DNA from: Rutidosis leptorrhynchoides
Taxonomy: Eukaryota > Streptophyta > Magnoliopsida > Asterales > Asteraceae
NCBI RefSeq assembly: GCF_046630445.1
Contig: NC_092333.1
Location: 341,076,501 to 341,140,500 of the forward strand
DNA: 64,000 nt
Direction: 5' to 3'
The position numbers and the translations under genes were made by a program. This document shows, in pieces, positions 1 through 9,855 of this stretch (position 1 is the stretch's first letter; each line of letters begins with the position of its first letter). The notes beneath the pieces were generated by a model. That model was not told where the DNA came from. It was given only the letters and a program-made list of their open reading frames with translations, and ran no database searches.

Positions 1-604
1 AAATCCCATCGACTCACCAAATAATAATAAAGAGTCGAATATACTTTGGGAAGATTCAAAAATTCCTGAAGAGGAACCGGAAGAAGAGGAACCGGAAGAG
101 GAGGAACCGAAAGAGGAGGAACCAGAAGAGGAATAACCGGAAGAAGAAGAGGTTCCGGAGGAAGAAATATTAATACCTACAGTAAATCGGTTAAATAAAA
201 GAAAATTCTCAACCAGCGGACCAAAGTCAATAATGATCAATGGTGTTTCCGCCGATGAAGCAAAATATTGGGAAGATTACCAATTTTCTGATGAATCGGA
301 TCCCGATGAGGATTCCGATGATGTTATAGAAATTACCTCGACCCAATTTAATAAAGCAAAAGAAAATAATAAGGGAAAAGGTATAAAAATAGAGAAACCT
401 GATTCCAACCCGGATGAACTTTATATGTATCTGCAACGTCCGTATTTCCTAAAATGTAACAATAACCCGGGAACCTCTAAACCCCCAGGTTTTTCAAAAC
501 CATTGTGGAAAATGACAGCTCGTATTAGGGGAGCATCATATATCCCTAGGAAATTAGCAAAACGAACCAAGTTCGAAGAAGAAGAAACGAGTGAGTCGGA
601 TTAA
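1..604 (+). pseudogene. Element A acidic pre-gag ORF (ORF0), 5' end outside window
   Basis: The left part encodes a run of Glu-Pro-Glu repeats (about 58-170). The frame from 233 to 604 encodes a Ser/Asp/Glu-rich segment and then a more basic tail containing TARIR and PRKLAKRTK. Element B has a similar ORF in the same place (28636-29106), whose tail reads TARIS followed by PRK, so this is a shared accessory ORF of the group and not chance. I know no established function. It is not fully intact here. The antisense ORF over this stretch is a composition shadow. Confidence 0.6.
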
Positions 605-745
605 AGAGTTGTAATCATGTTGTGTAATATATGTAATATAGTATGCTTGTGGTTTTTTTTGATAAATGTAAAATTGCTTGTATTGTTTGTTAATTATCTT
701 TTATGAATCTAACCCTCGTCTATTTTTACAGTATAAAAACACAAA

Positions 746-1438
746 ATGGACGTTAAGGGTAAACAACCGAATATTTTAGAAGACCTACCAGAGGATATGA
801 TTGATGAAATCTTATCTAGAGTCGGTCAGAATTCATCAGCATAATTAGTTATGGCGAAATTAACTTGTCAAACATTTGAAAGACTTTTCAGAAATGCCTT
901 AGTTTATAAAAGGCTTTCCTTTGTTGGGTGGGGTATATCACATTGGGGAGACCGTAAGTTACGCCGTGTTTTCTTTAAAGCGTTAAATGCGGGGAACCCA
1001 AATGCAATTTTTCGCTACGGGTTAAGAACCTATTTTGACTCAACATATCCCAACATAGGATTTTGTGAATTAGAAAGAGCTTCTAACATGCAACATAAAG
1101 AAGCATGTTATGCTTACGGGTTAGTGATGTTCGCTTCTCACCAAAGTGAGAAAAAGAACATAGGATTACAACTATTAAATGAAACATTCCCACAAGTGAT
1201 GGACTCAGTAGTTGGGGTAAGAAACAAGGTTTTTAGATTGTTACAAGGCTGTTGGGCATTACAAAACCCTCGTCCTTTTGACGACATTACAACATGCTGC
1301 CTAGCCAATGGTCATACCAGTTACTTTCTACAAGATCAAGGATGGGAAGTCGTTTTAGTAAAACCAGAATGCATGACCTGTTTTTGGACTTATGAATTAC
1401 GTGTCTTTATTGCCTTTGCTGAACAACTTACGTATTAA
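746..1438 (+). pseudogene. F-box / Sel1-like coding region carried in element A leader
   Basis: About 230 codons between ORF0 and gag. The N-terminal part reads like an F-box (LEDLPEDMIDEILSRVG, then a helix with LTCQTFERLFRNALVYKRL). The middle has the pattern of plant F-box proteins of the At2g35280 type with a Sel1/TPR-like repeat (KALNAGNPNAIFRYGL, and ASNMQHKEACYAYGLVMFA). F-box proteins are the substrate-choosing subunits of SCF ubiquitin ligases. Element B has no such region in the matching interval, so I infer capture of a host gene by this element or its sub-lineage. A pyrimidine-rich tract ending in TTTTTACAG lies just upstream (about 722-732) and resembles a 3' splice site. The copy is broken. 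It could also be a host pseudogene overrun by the retroelement, but the sequence after it (1580-1640) matches the leader of B, which argues for inclusion. Confidence 0.6.
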
Positions 1439-1777
1439 TTAGAATTACCTTTATAGCTGCCGTGTAGCAAGTTATTATGTGCTATATTTCATCCTATATG
1501 TATAATAGTGGTATTGTATGTTTGTAAAATATTGTATAAAAGTTTAAATGCGAAATATTATTGTAATAAGTTTTTCATATAGAATCGTAGCAGTTGAATT
1601 GTATAATAGCTACTAAGTATGAACTTAACGGGTAGGTACTACCCGAATTAAAACTATAAAATGCTAATATGAAGAAAAAGCTTTTATAAATAAGTTCATA
1701 TTATGCTACGAAATACTATTGACTACTCTTAAATTCTATATGATTAACTCAATTCTTTTGGGCTATTTTTGAAGGAA
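1439..1777 (+). other. Element A leader between F-box region and gag
   Basis: AT-rich, no ORF. The block around 1590-1660 matches the leader of element B (reverse complement of about 28405-28460), including the 15-mer TTAACGGGTAGGTAC at 1625-1639 that also abuts the 3' LTR of B. It shows where the shared retroelement leader resumes after the F-box insert. Confidence 0.6.
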
Positions 1778-4684
1778 ATGGCACAGGTGACTCGTCAGAA
1801 TTTGAACATGAGCGAGGAAGACTTCCGTGTTTTCCTTGTAGCAAACATAGCCACAGTACAGGCTGCGATGCAAAATAACAATAACTCCGGATCTAGCAGT
1901 GAAACTAATTCCACAAGAAATCGTGTAGAATGCTCCTACAAAGAATTCACTGCCTGCAAACCTTTAGAATTTGATGGAACCGAAGGACCAATTGGATTGA
2001 AACGGTAGACCGAGAAGGTCGAATCGGTGTTTGCCATAAGTAAGTGTACTGAAGAGGACAAAGTTAAGTATGCTACGCATACCTTCACAGGTACTGCGTT
2101 AACGTGGTGGAACACCTATCTTGAACAGGTAGGACAAAATGCTGCTTACGCACTACCGTGGTCGGCATTCAAGCAATTGATGAACGAGCAGTACTGTCCT
2201 AGAAACGAAGTCAATAAGCTCAAGGTAGAACTTAGAGAGTTATGAACAGAAGTATTCGACATTACCACATATGAACGACGATTCACAGAGTTGTGCCTAT
2301 TGTGTCCGGGAGCGTTCGAATATGAAGAAGAGAAGATCGACGCGTTTGTAAAAGGGTTACCAGTAAGGATTCAAGAAGATGTGAGTTCACACGAGCCCGC
2401 TTCCATACAGAAGGCAAGTCGAATGGCTCATAAACTCATAAATCAGATTGAAAGGAGAATTAAAGAACATGCGGCCGAAGAAGCCAACACGAAACAACTT
2501 AAGTGGAAGTGGGAGGAAAACGGTGACAAGAGTCACCAGTACAACAACAATAACAATTACAACCACAACCGCAATAACAATCGCAACAATAACCGCAATC
2601 CTAATAATAACTATAACAAACGTCCCAACAACAACAACCATAACTACAACAACCGTTTCAACAACAATAACAATCCCAACAACAACCTCAATAACAACAA
2701 ACAACATAAACAACCATGCTTCAGGTGTGCAGAGTACCATCTGAATGTGTTTTGCACAACAGTTTGCACCAAGTGTAAGAGAAATGGTCATGGCGCGGCA
2801 AAATGTGAGATTTACGGACCAAAGAACAACAAAAATAAAGAAACAAATAAGGTCGGAACAAATAATGCCGACGTAGTTTGTTATAAATGTGGAAAACCGG
2901 GCCACACTATTAGAAATTTCCTAAACGAAGGGAATACTAATGGGCAAGGCCGCGGAAGAGTTTTCAATATTAATGCGGCAGAAGCGCAGGAAGACCCGGA
3001 GCTTGTTACGGGTACGTTTCTTATTGACAATACATCTGCTTATGTTTTATTTGATTCGGGTACGAATAGAAGCTATATGAGTAGAGATTTTTGTGCTAAA
3101 TTAAGTTGCCCATTGACACCTTTGGATAGTAAATTTTTACTCGAATTAGCAAACGGTAAATTAATTTCAGCAGATAATATATGTCGGGATAGAGAAATTA
3201 AACTGGGGGATAAAACATTTAAAATTGATTTAATACCAGTCGAGTTAGGGAGTTTTGATGTAATAATTGGCATGAACTAGTTGAAAAAGGTTAGAGCAGA
3301 GGTCATTTGTTACAAAAATGCGATTCACATTATGCGTGAAAAGGGAAAACCTTTCATGGTGTACGGAGAAAAGAACAATGCAAAATTAAATCTTATTAGT
3401 AGTTTGAAGGCGCAAAAACTAATAAGAAAAGGTTGTTCGTCATTCTAGAACACATCAAGAAAGTTAAACATGAAGAAAAGAACATCAGTGATGTTCCCGT
3501 CGTAAAAGAATTTCCCGATGTATTTTCGAAAGAATTACCGGGATTACCCCCACATCGATCCGTTGAATTTCAAATAGATCTTGTACCAGGAGCTGCACCA
3601 ATAGCTCGTGCTCCATACAGACTCGCATCCAGTGAAATGAAAGAATTACAAAGTTAGTTACGCATGGTTTCATTCGACCAAGTACATCACCACGGGGAGC
3701 TCCTATTTTGTTTGTCAAGAAGAAGGATGATACATTTAGGTTGTGTATCGACTACCGAGAGTTGAAAAAACTTACCATCAAGAACCGCTACCCACTACCG
3801 AGAATCGACGACTTATTTGATCAACTACAAGGCTCGTCGGTTTATTCGAAGATTGATTTATGTTCTGGGTATCATCAAATGCGGGTGAAGGAGGATGATA
3901 TTCCAAAGACTGCTTTTAGGACGCGTTACGGTCATTACGAGTTTATGGTTATGCGGTTTGGGTTGACCAATGCACCAGCTGTGTTCATGGACCTCATGAA
4001 CCGAGCGTGTGGGCCATACCTTGACAATTTTGTCATTATTTTCATCGATGACATACTTATTTACTCAAAGAATGACCAAGATCATGAAGAACATTTGAGA
4101 AAAGTGCTAGAGTTGTTAAGGAAGGAAAAACTGTACGCTAAGTTTTCAAAGTGTGCATTTTGGTTGGAAGAAGTTCAATTTCTCGGTCACATAGTGAACA
4201 AAGAAGGTATTGAGGTAGATCCAGCAAAGATTGAAACCGTTGAAAAGTGGGAAACCCCGAAAACTCCGAAGCATATACGCCAATTTTTAGGACTGGCTGG
4301 TTACTTCAGAAGGTTCATCCAAGACTTTTCCAGAATAGCAAAACCCTTGACTGCATTAACGCATAAAGAGAAGAAATTTGAATGGAAAGATGAACAAGAA
4401 AAAGCGTTTCAATTGTTAAAGAAAAAGTTAACTACGACACCTATATTATCATTACCTGAAGGGAATGATGATTTTGTGATATATTGTGATGCCTCAAAGC
4501 AAGGTCTCAGTTGTGTATTAATGCAACGAACGAAAGTAATTGCTTATGCGTCTAGACAATTGAAGATTCACGAGCAGAATTATATGACGCATGATTTGGA
4601 ATTAGGCACGGTTGTTTTTGCATTAAAGACTTGGAGGCACTACTTATATGGGGTAAAAAGTATTATATATACCGAGAACGAATA
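1778..4684 (+). pseudogene. Element A gag-pol, broken
   Basis: Parts in order: gag (about 1778-2500, with [24 protein letters not shown] near the start), an Asn-rich linker (2540-2710), zinc knuckles (CFRCAEYHLNVFCTTVC and CYKCGKPGHTIRNF, about 2715-2930), protease (FDSGTNRSYMS, about 3050-3090), reverse transcriptase (catalytic FIDDIL near 4045) and the first part of RNase H (CDASKQG). It parallels element B closely. There are about five interruptions, and integrase and chromodomain are absent because the element ends in RNase H. Confidence 0.85.
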
Positions 4685-4998
4685 GTCGAAAGGTTTCGCG
4701 GTACTCCATTGTTGCCATTGCCTTGAACAGAGGACTCGGACTTGGACTTGGATTCTTCCTCAACTTCTTCTTTTTCAATCATCTCCTCTACAAACTCTTC
4801 CTCCTCGTCATCCCCATCATAGTTATCATTAGTGTGGGATTCTTCCAAATGAGGGGAGTGTGGTGGACTAGCAGGGACATAGTTTGGGTGAGTTGGTGAA
4901 AATGGCGGGGAAACGGGTCCATATGTCGGTGTGCGGACAGATCTTTTAGAGTAGGATTCCTCGGAGTCAGAAATGATGATCGGGTTAAGGCGAGACAT
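4685..4998 (-). pseudogene. Element D acidic pre-gag ORF (ORF0), truncated
   Basis: Starts at 4998 with MSRLNPIIISDSEESYSK, followed by a Pro/Ser/Tyr-rich stretch and then a Glu/Asp-rich stretch, and runs out at the A/D junction. Position (after the primer-binding site), opening residues and acidity match ORF0 of element B. The residues IIISDSEE (7-14) have the form of a SUMO-interacting motif: a hydrophobic core followed by Ser and acidic residues. That reading is inference; no function is established. Confidence 0.6.
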
Positions 4999-5184
4999 CC
5001 TAAATGAATATAAAGAGAGATGATTAGGTAGGTTCCAAGGATGACGCAAAAGCACGAATAAAATGTAAGGGGAAAATGCACTAGAACTAAAACAGGAAAG
5101 GTTATAGTCCTATAGATTGCTAAGGCACCTAACTAACACATAAGGCACACATAGAATGCAATCCTGGTTCTCTATAACAACCTG

Positions 5185-5196
5185 GCTCTGATACCA
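5185..5196 (-). promoter_or_regulatory. Primer-binding site of element D (initiator Met tRNA)
   Basis: On the minus strand this reads TGGTATCAGAGC, the usual plant retrotransposon sequence complementary to the 3' end of initiator methionine tRNA. It lies 3 bases from the LTR edge at 5200. Confidence 0.8.
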
Positions 5197-5199
5197 CTC

Positions 5200-6272
5200 T
5201 GTCATACCCCCAAATAGGGCTGGGGAAATATGACTTCACAATATCACATCACAAGTATGTATAAACGAGAACGACTCTATATGAGATGTTTTAATTAAAA
5301 ACCAATATATAGTAAGCAGCGAAAAGTATTAAGTCATTACAATAAATGTTTTAATGCAATAATATGAATGTAATAATGCGGACTCCAAAAGCAGCAAAGT
5401 CCAAATAGCAACTAATCTTTAGCAATCTTCACCTGAAACAAAACATGCTTAAAGTGTCAACCAAAATGGTTGAGTGAACAAAATAGGTTTATCAATAATA
5501 ACCAAGTGTTTAGACCACAAGATTTAATTATAAAGTTTAATCAGATCGGTAGTAATGCTGGTGTATATGATATCGATACTAACCATAAGTTACCCTAAAC
5601 ACATCACGTTCGTGTCGTGTATCATTATTATGTATCCATTGACCAACGGTCATCCGGATAGAGACGTCACTCTCAATAGCGCTATTCACAATAACTAAGC
5701 TTGCCTTTATACGTAGCAATTAACGATATCATGGCAGGGATTTAGCATGAATCAAAGCATGTTAGCACAGTTTGAACTAATCAGAATAAAGTTTGAGTAC
5801 TCGTGTCTAAGCGTAAAATAGTTTAAAAGCAAGCATGTGTCTCACCCCAAAGTTCAAAATAAGTATATAAAGAAAGTTAAAAAGTAGGGCTATAAAGTTC
5901 ACCTTAATAGCAGATAGATATTCCACGCAAGTTAAATGATCGGAGTGTTGAACACGGAGATCTCAACCTAGAGATGTAATGTTTAATTAGTTAATGTCTA
6001 TTAGACATAAGTTTGTTTATTCATATAGTAAACTATATTAACAGTGACCATTTTTCGAGAAAGTTATATTTATATAAGTGATAATATACTTAGTGTACTT
6101 AAGTGTTACTATATAGATAAGTGTATAGGTTATACTAATAATAGTATTATTATTCTTTAATTATCCAACTATTATGTAATCTTATCATTATATGTTACAT
6201 ATATAACTATACCTATGTGATACATACATATATATACATTCTTTATTATTGTTATACATGTAAGTATTCATA

Positions 6273-6363
<91 letters not shown>

Positions 6364-6396
6364 GTGTAGGTGTTACATATACATAAGTGTAAGATG

Positions 6397-6434
<38 letters not shown>

Positions 6435-6453
6435 TTATTACTTTTATTATTAT
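5200..6453 (-). repeat. LTR of element D, interrupted by Athila element C
   Basis: Begins TGTCATACCCCC next to the primer-binding site, so it is the 5' LTR of a minus-strand element. The only ORF-like pieces are low-complexity. The right part holds long AT runs. The LTR is cut at 6453 by the insertion of C; its other end lies somewhere after 34803. Confidence 0.7.
6277..6434. repeat. (AT)n microsatellites in D LTR
   Basis: Two nearly pure AT-dinucleotide tracts (about 6277-6361 and 6397-6434) separated by a short spacer. ORFs calling Ile-Tyr repeats across them are artefacts. Confidence 0.95.
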
Positions 6454-8452
6454 TGATAATGCTAAAAACGAACATATATTTCATAGCATTATTCCTCAAG
6501 AAAGACAAGCTTTTAGTTGCAATTGTTCTATTTAAAAGTGATATTCGTTTAAATGATAAAAGGTGAAGACAAAAGACAGATTCGACGAATTGAAGACGCA
6601 AACGACCAAAAAGCTCAAAAGTACAAAAGACAATCAAAGAGGTTCCAATTATTGATAAGAAACGTCTCGAAATTACAAGAGTACAAGATTCAAAACGCAA
6701 AGTACAAGATATTAAATTGTACGCAAGGACGTTCGAAAATCCGGAACCGGGACATGAGTCAACTCTCAACGCTCGACGCAACGGACTAAAAATTACAAGT
6801 CAACTATGCACATAAATATAATATAATATTTAAATAATTCTTATAATTATTTATATATTATATAAATAAATAAAAACCGTCGGCAAGAAAGACTCCAAAT
6901 TGTGTGAGCTGTATTTACAAACTCCGCGACTCGCGGAGTTTGAAGGCAAAAAATGCCGCGAGTCGCGGAGCCCCAAAGTCTGAAACTCCCTATAAAGCCA
7001 ACCGAATTCTGATCATTTTTCAATATCTAATATCTATCTCTCTCTCAATATATACGTAAAAATATATATATAATTTATATTTTAATTTTAATTTTAATTT
7101 TTAATCCTAATAATAAGGGTATGTTAGCGAATATTGTAAGGGTGTAAGTCGAAATTATGTCCGTGTAACGCTACGCTATTTTTAATCATTGTAAGTTATG
7201 TTCAACCTTTTTAATTTAATGTCTCGTAGCTAAGTTATTATTATGCTTATTTAATCCGAAGTAATCATGATGTTGGGCTAATTACTAAAATTGGGTAATT
7301 GGGCTTTGTACCATAATTGGAATTTGGACAAAAGAACGACACTTGTGGAAATTAGACTATGGGCTATTAATGGGCTTTATATTTGTTCAACTAAATGATA
7401 GTTTGTTAATGTTAATATAAAGATTTACAATTGGGCGTCCCTATAAATTACCATATACACTCGATCGGACACGATGGGCGGGGTATTTATATGTACGAAT
7501 AATCGTTCATTTAACCGGACACGGGAATGGATTAATAGCCACTATAATAATTAAAACAGGGGTGAAATTATGTACAAGGACACTTGGTATAATTGATAAC
7601 AAAATATTAAAACCTTGGATTACACTCAGTCGACATCCTGGTGTAATTATTAAACAAAGTATTAAAATCTTGTTACAGTTTAAGTCCCCAATTAGTTGGA
7701 ATATTTAACTTCGGGTATAAGGATAATTTGACGAGGATACTCGCACTTTATATTTATGACTGATGGACTGTTATGGACAAAAACCAGACGGACATATTAA
7801 ATAATCCAGGATAAAGGACAATTAACCCATGGGCATAAAACTAAAATCAACACGTCAAACATCATGATTACGGAAGTTTAAATAAGCATAATTCTTTTAT
7901 TTCATATTTAATTTCTTTTATTTTATATTTAATTGCACTTCTAATTATCGCATTTTTATTGTTATTTTATTTAATTGCACTTTTAATTATCGTACTTTTT
8001 AATTATCGCAAGTTTATTTTATCGCACTTTTATTATTCGCAATTTCATTATCGTTATTTACTTTACGCTTTAATTTAAGTCTTGTATTTATTTTTAATAT
8101 TTTACATTTGGTTTTAACTGCGACTAAAGTTTTAAAATCGACAAACCGGTCATTAAACGGTAAAAACCCCCCCTTTATAATAATAATATTACTTATATAT
8201 ATATTTGTATTTTTATAAAAGTAAACTAATATAGCGTTAAGCTTTGTTTAAAAAGATTCCCAGTGGAACGAACCGGACTTACTAAAAACTACACTACTGT
8301 ACGATTAGGTACACTGCCTATAAGTGTTGTAGCAAGGTTTAAGTATATCCATTCTCTAAATAAATAAATATCTTGTGTAAAATTGTATCGTATTTAATAG
8401 TATTTCCTGTAAAAATATAAGCTATTTTATATACTACTCTTCTAAAACATCA
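6454..8452 (+). repeat. Element C 5' LTR
   Basis: Starts TGATAATGCTAAAAACG and ends in ACATCA, next to the primer-binding site. It contains the paired palindrome and TATA module at 6919-6997. It matches 32800-34797 almost base for base. Confidence 0.95.
6919..6997 (+). promoter_or_regulatory. LTR core-promoter module: paired GC palindromes plus TATA box
   Basis: Palindrome 1 (6919-6941) has 11-bp arms AAACTCCGCGA and TCGCGGAGTTT around one base. Palindrome 2 (6956-6968) has core arms CCGCGA and TCGCGG. A TATA box (TATAAAG, 6991-6997) follows about 22 bases later, so transcription would start near 7020. These are GC-rich islands in an AT-rich LTR. The same layout recurs at 33265-33343 in the other LTR and, unexpectedly, at 17098-17176 inside the element. 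Confidence 0.6.
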
Positions 8453-8460
8453 AGTATTTT

Positions 8461-8478
8461 TGGCGCCGCTGCCGGGGA
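8461..8478 (+). promoter_or_regulatory. Primer-binding site of element C (Asp tRNA type)
   Basis: TGGCGCCGCTGCCGGGGA, eight bases after the LTR. It is complementary, with one mismatch, to the 3' end of plant aspartate tRNA, the usual primer of Athila elements. Confidence 0.85.
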
Positions 8479-9855
8479 ATCTCTTAAAAGCCGGAAGCGC
8501 AACGCTAATATAAAAAAAAAAGATTTTTAGTTTACTTTTATTAAAATTCATTTTTATAAAAATACGTTTTAAATATTCGAAAATATAAAAAGAAAAACAA
8601 AAATATAAGTATTTTTAAGATTTTGTTAAATATTTAAGTTTTATAAAGTTTCTTTATTTTTATATAAGTTTTATTTAAGTATTTTGTTTTTATTTAAAAC
8701 ATATAAAAAAAACCCGAAAAAAAATTTTAATATATATAAATCTATTTTTAAGATATTTTTAAAATTATAAAGTAGTTCTATTTTTATTTAAGTTTTTAAA
8801 ATATAAGTTTTTTTTATTATATAAATATTTTGATATAAACAGAAAATATAAAAACAGAAAATATAAAAAAAAAAAACGCGTAAAATTTAAACTGTACCTG
8901 AGTTGAATTCGGGAACCCCGCGACTCGCGGAGCCGTCTGACACAGCTGACCAGAACCCTAATCAGGCATTATTTTGTTTAATTAGTTTTATTTAAAGTTT
9001 AAAATTAATAGTTTTAATAAATAAATAATATAAAGATAATATTTTTATAAAAATTGTAATTTTTACAACTTTTTGTATATTTTTATATTTTATCCCTTTT
9101 TAATCGTTTTAGCGTAATATTTGTATTTTTAGCTCATATTTAGTTTTAAACTTAGTTTTTGCCATAGTTATTTTTACTTCTAGATTTTTAGGCTTTGCCG
9201 TAGAATTCCTTAAGTGCTTTTTCTTTAGACTAAGATTTAGGTACTCTAGAATTTTGCGACGCCTTTTTAAGTTTTAGTTTCTTTTTAAGTTATTTCCATT
9301 TGGGATTTAGTTTTTCTTGTAAGCTTTAATATTTTTAGATGACTTTTTCCTATGTATCAATTATCATTCCAATTAGTAATCTCAATTTTCGATTATAATT
9401 TTAAGTTAGTTGTAGTAATAAGGTTAGGTTAGTCAAGTATTTTTAAGTTTTATAAGTTTCTTTTATTTTTCCGTCACCTTTTATTTTTCAACCATTTTTC
9501 TTTTTCGACCTTTTTCCGACACGCTCTTTTTCTTTCTTATTTCTCGCTATTCTAGTTTTAGGACATAGATTTTTATTCTACTTCTTATCTAAATTTTTTA
9601 AAATTACGAAAATTTATTTTAAGTGGTTAAATTGATAGACATCAAAATTTTCTGGTTCGTAGTAATAGTTGGATTTGTACGTGGACCGGGTTATTGGAGC
9701 CAAACAGTCCTCAATTATATTGAGACCAAACGAATCCTGCCCCTCTGCTGCATCTTTTGGCTATTCGAAACGTGGGCAAAATCAGAAAAGTCTATTGATT
9801 GGATAACTTATTATAATTTTTCTTTCCTTTTTAAAACTAATAGGATATTCAGTGA
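8479..9855 (+). other. Element C leader, no gene seen
   Basis: Strongly AT-rich (long A and T runs), no convincing ORF. It holds one more GC palindrome core, CCGCGACTCGCGG, at 8918-8930. The 93-codon ORF at 9623-9904 runs into the gag start and has no recognisable domain. Confidence 0.6.

Larger units (their letters stand above)
1..4684 (+). mobile_element. Element A: broken Tekay/Del-like Ty3 chromovirus (partial)
   Basis: The order seen is acidic leader ORF, F-box-like region, gag, protease, reverse transcriptase and start of RNase H, all on the plus strand. Gag and pol resemble those of element B at 23837-28267, so I place it in the same Tekay/Del lineage. The 5' LTR lies outside the window and the right end stops inside RNase H, where it meets element D in the opposite orientation. 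It is broken, with several interruptions, and looks clearly older than B. It has no LTR pair here, so its age cannot be estimated. Confidence 0.85.
4685..6453 (-). mobile_element. Element D: 5' end of a Tekay-like chromovirus, minus strand
   Basis: Reading the minus strand from right to left gives an LTR (5200-6453), a primer-binding site, and the start of an acidic pre-gag ORF; gag-pol is missing because the element is joined to element A near 4684. The LTR starts TGTCATACCCCC and shares motifs with the LTR of B (for example the phrase around GACCACAAGATTT), so it is a relative of B. Athila element C inserted into this LTR (target duplication ATTAT), and the sequence right of C from 34803 is probably its continuation. 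Broken and older than C. Confidence 0.7.

Noticed and set aside
2387-2905. 172-codon minus-strand ORF rich in Val and Ile
   Set aside because: It is the antisense of the Asn-rich AAC/AAT tract of gag in element A; composition alone explains it.
6188-6781. 197-codon minus-strand ORF crossing from D LTR into C LTR
   Set aside because: Spans an insertion boundary and consists mainly of AT-repeat Ile-Tyr residues.
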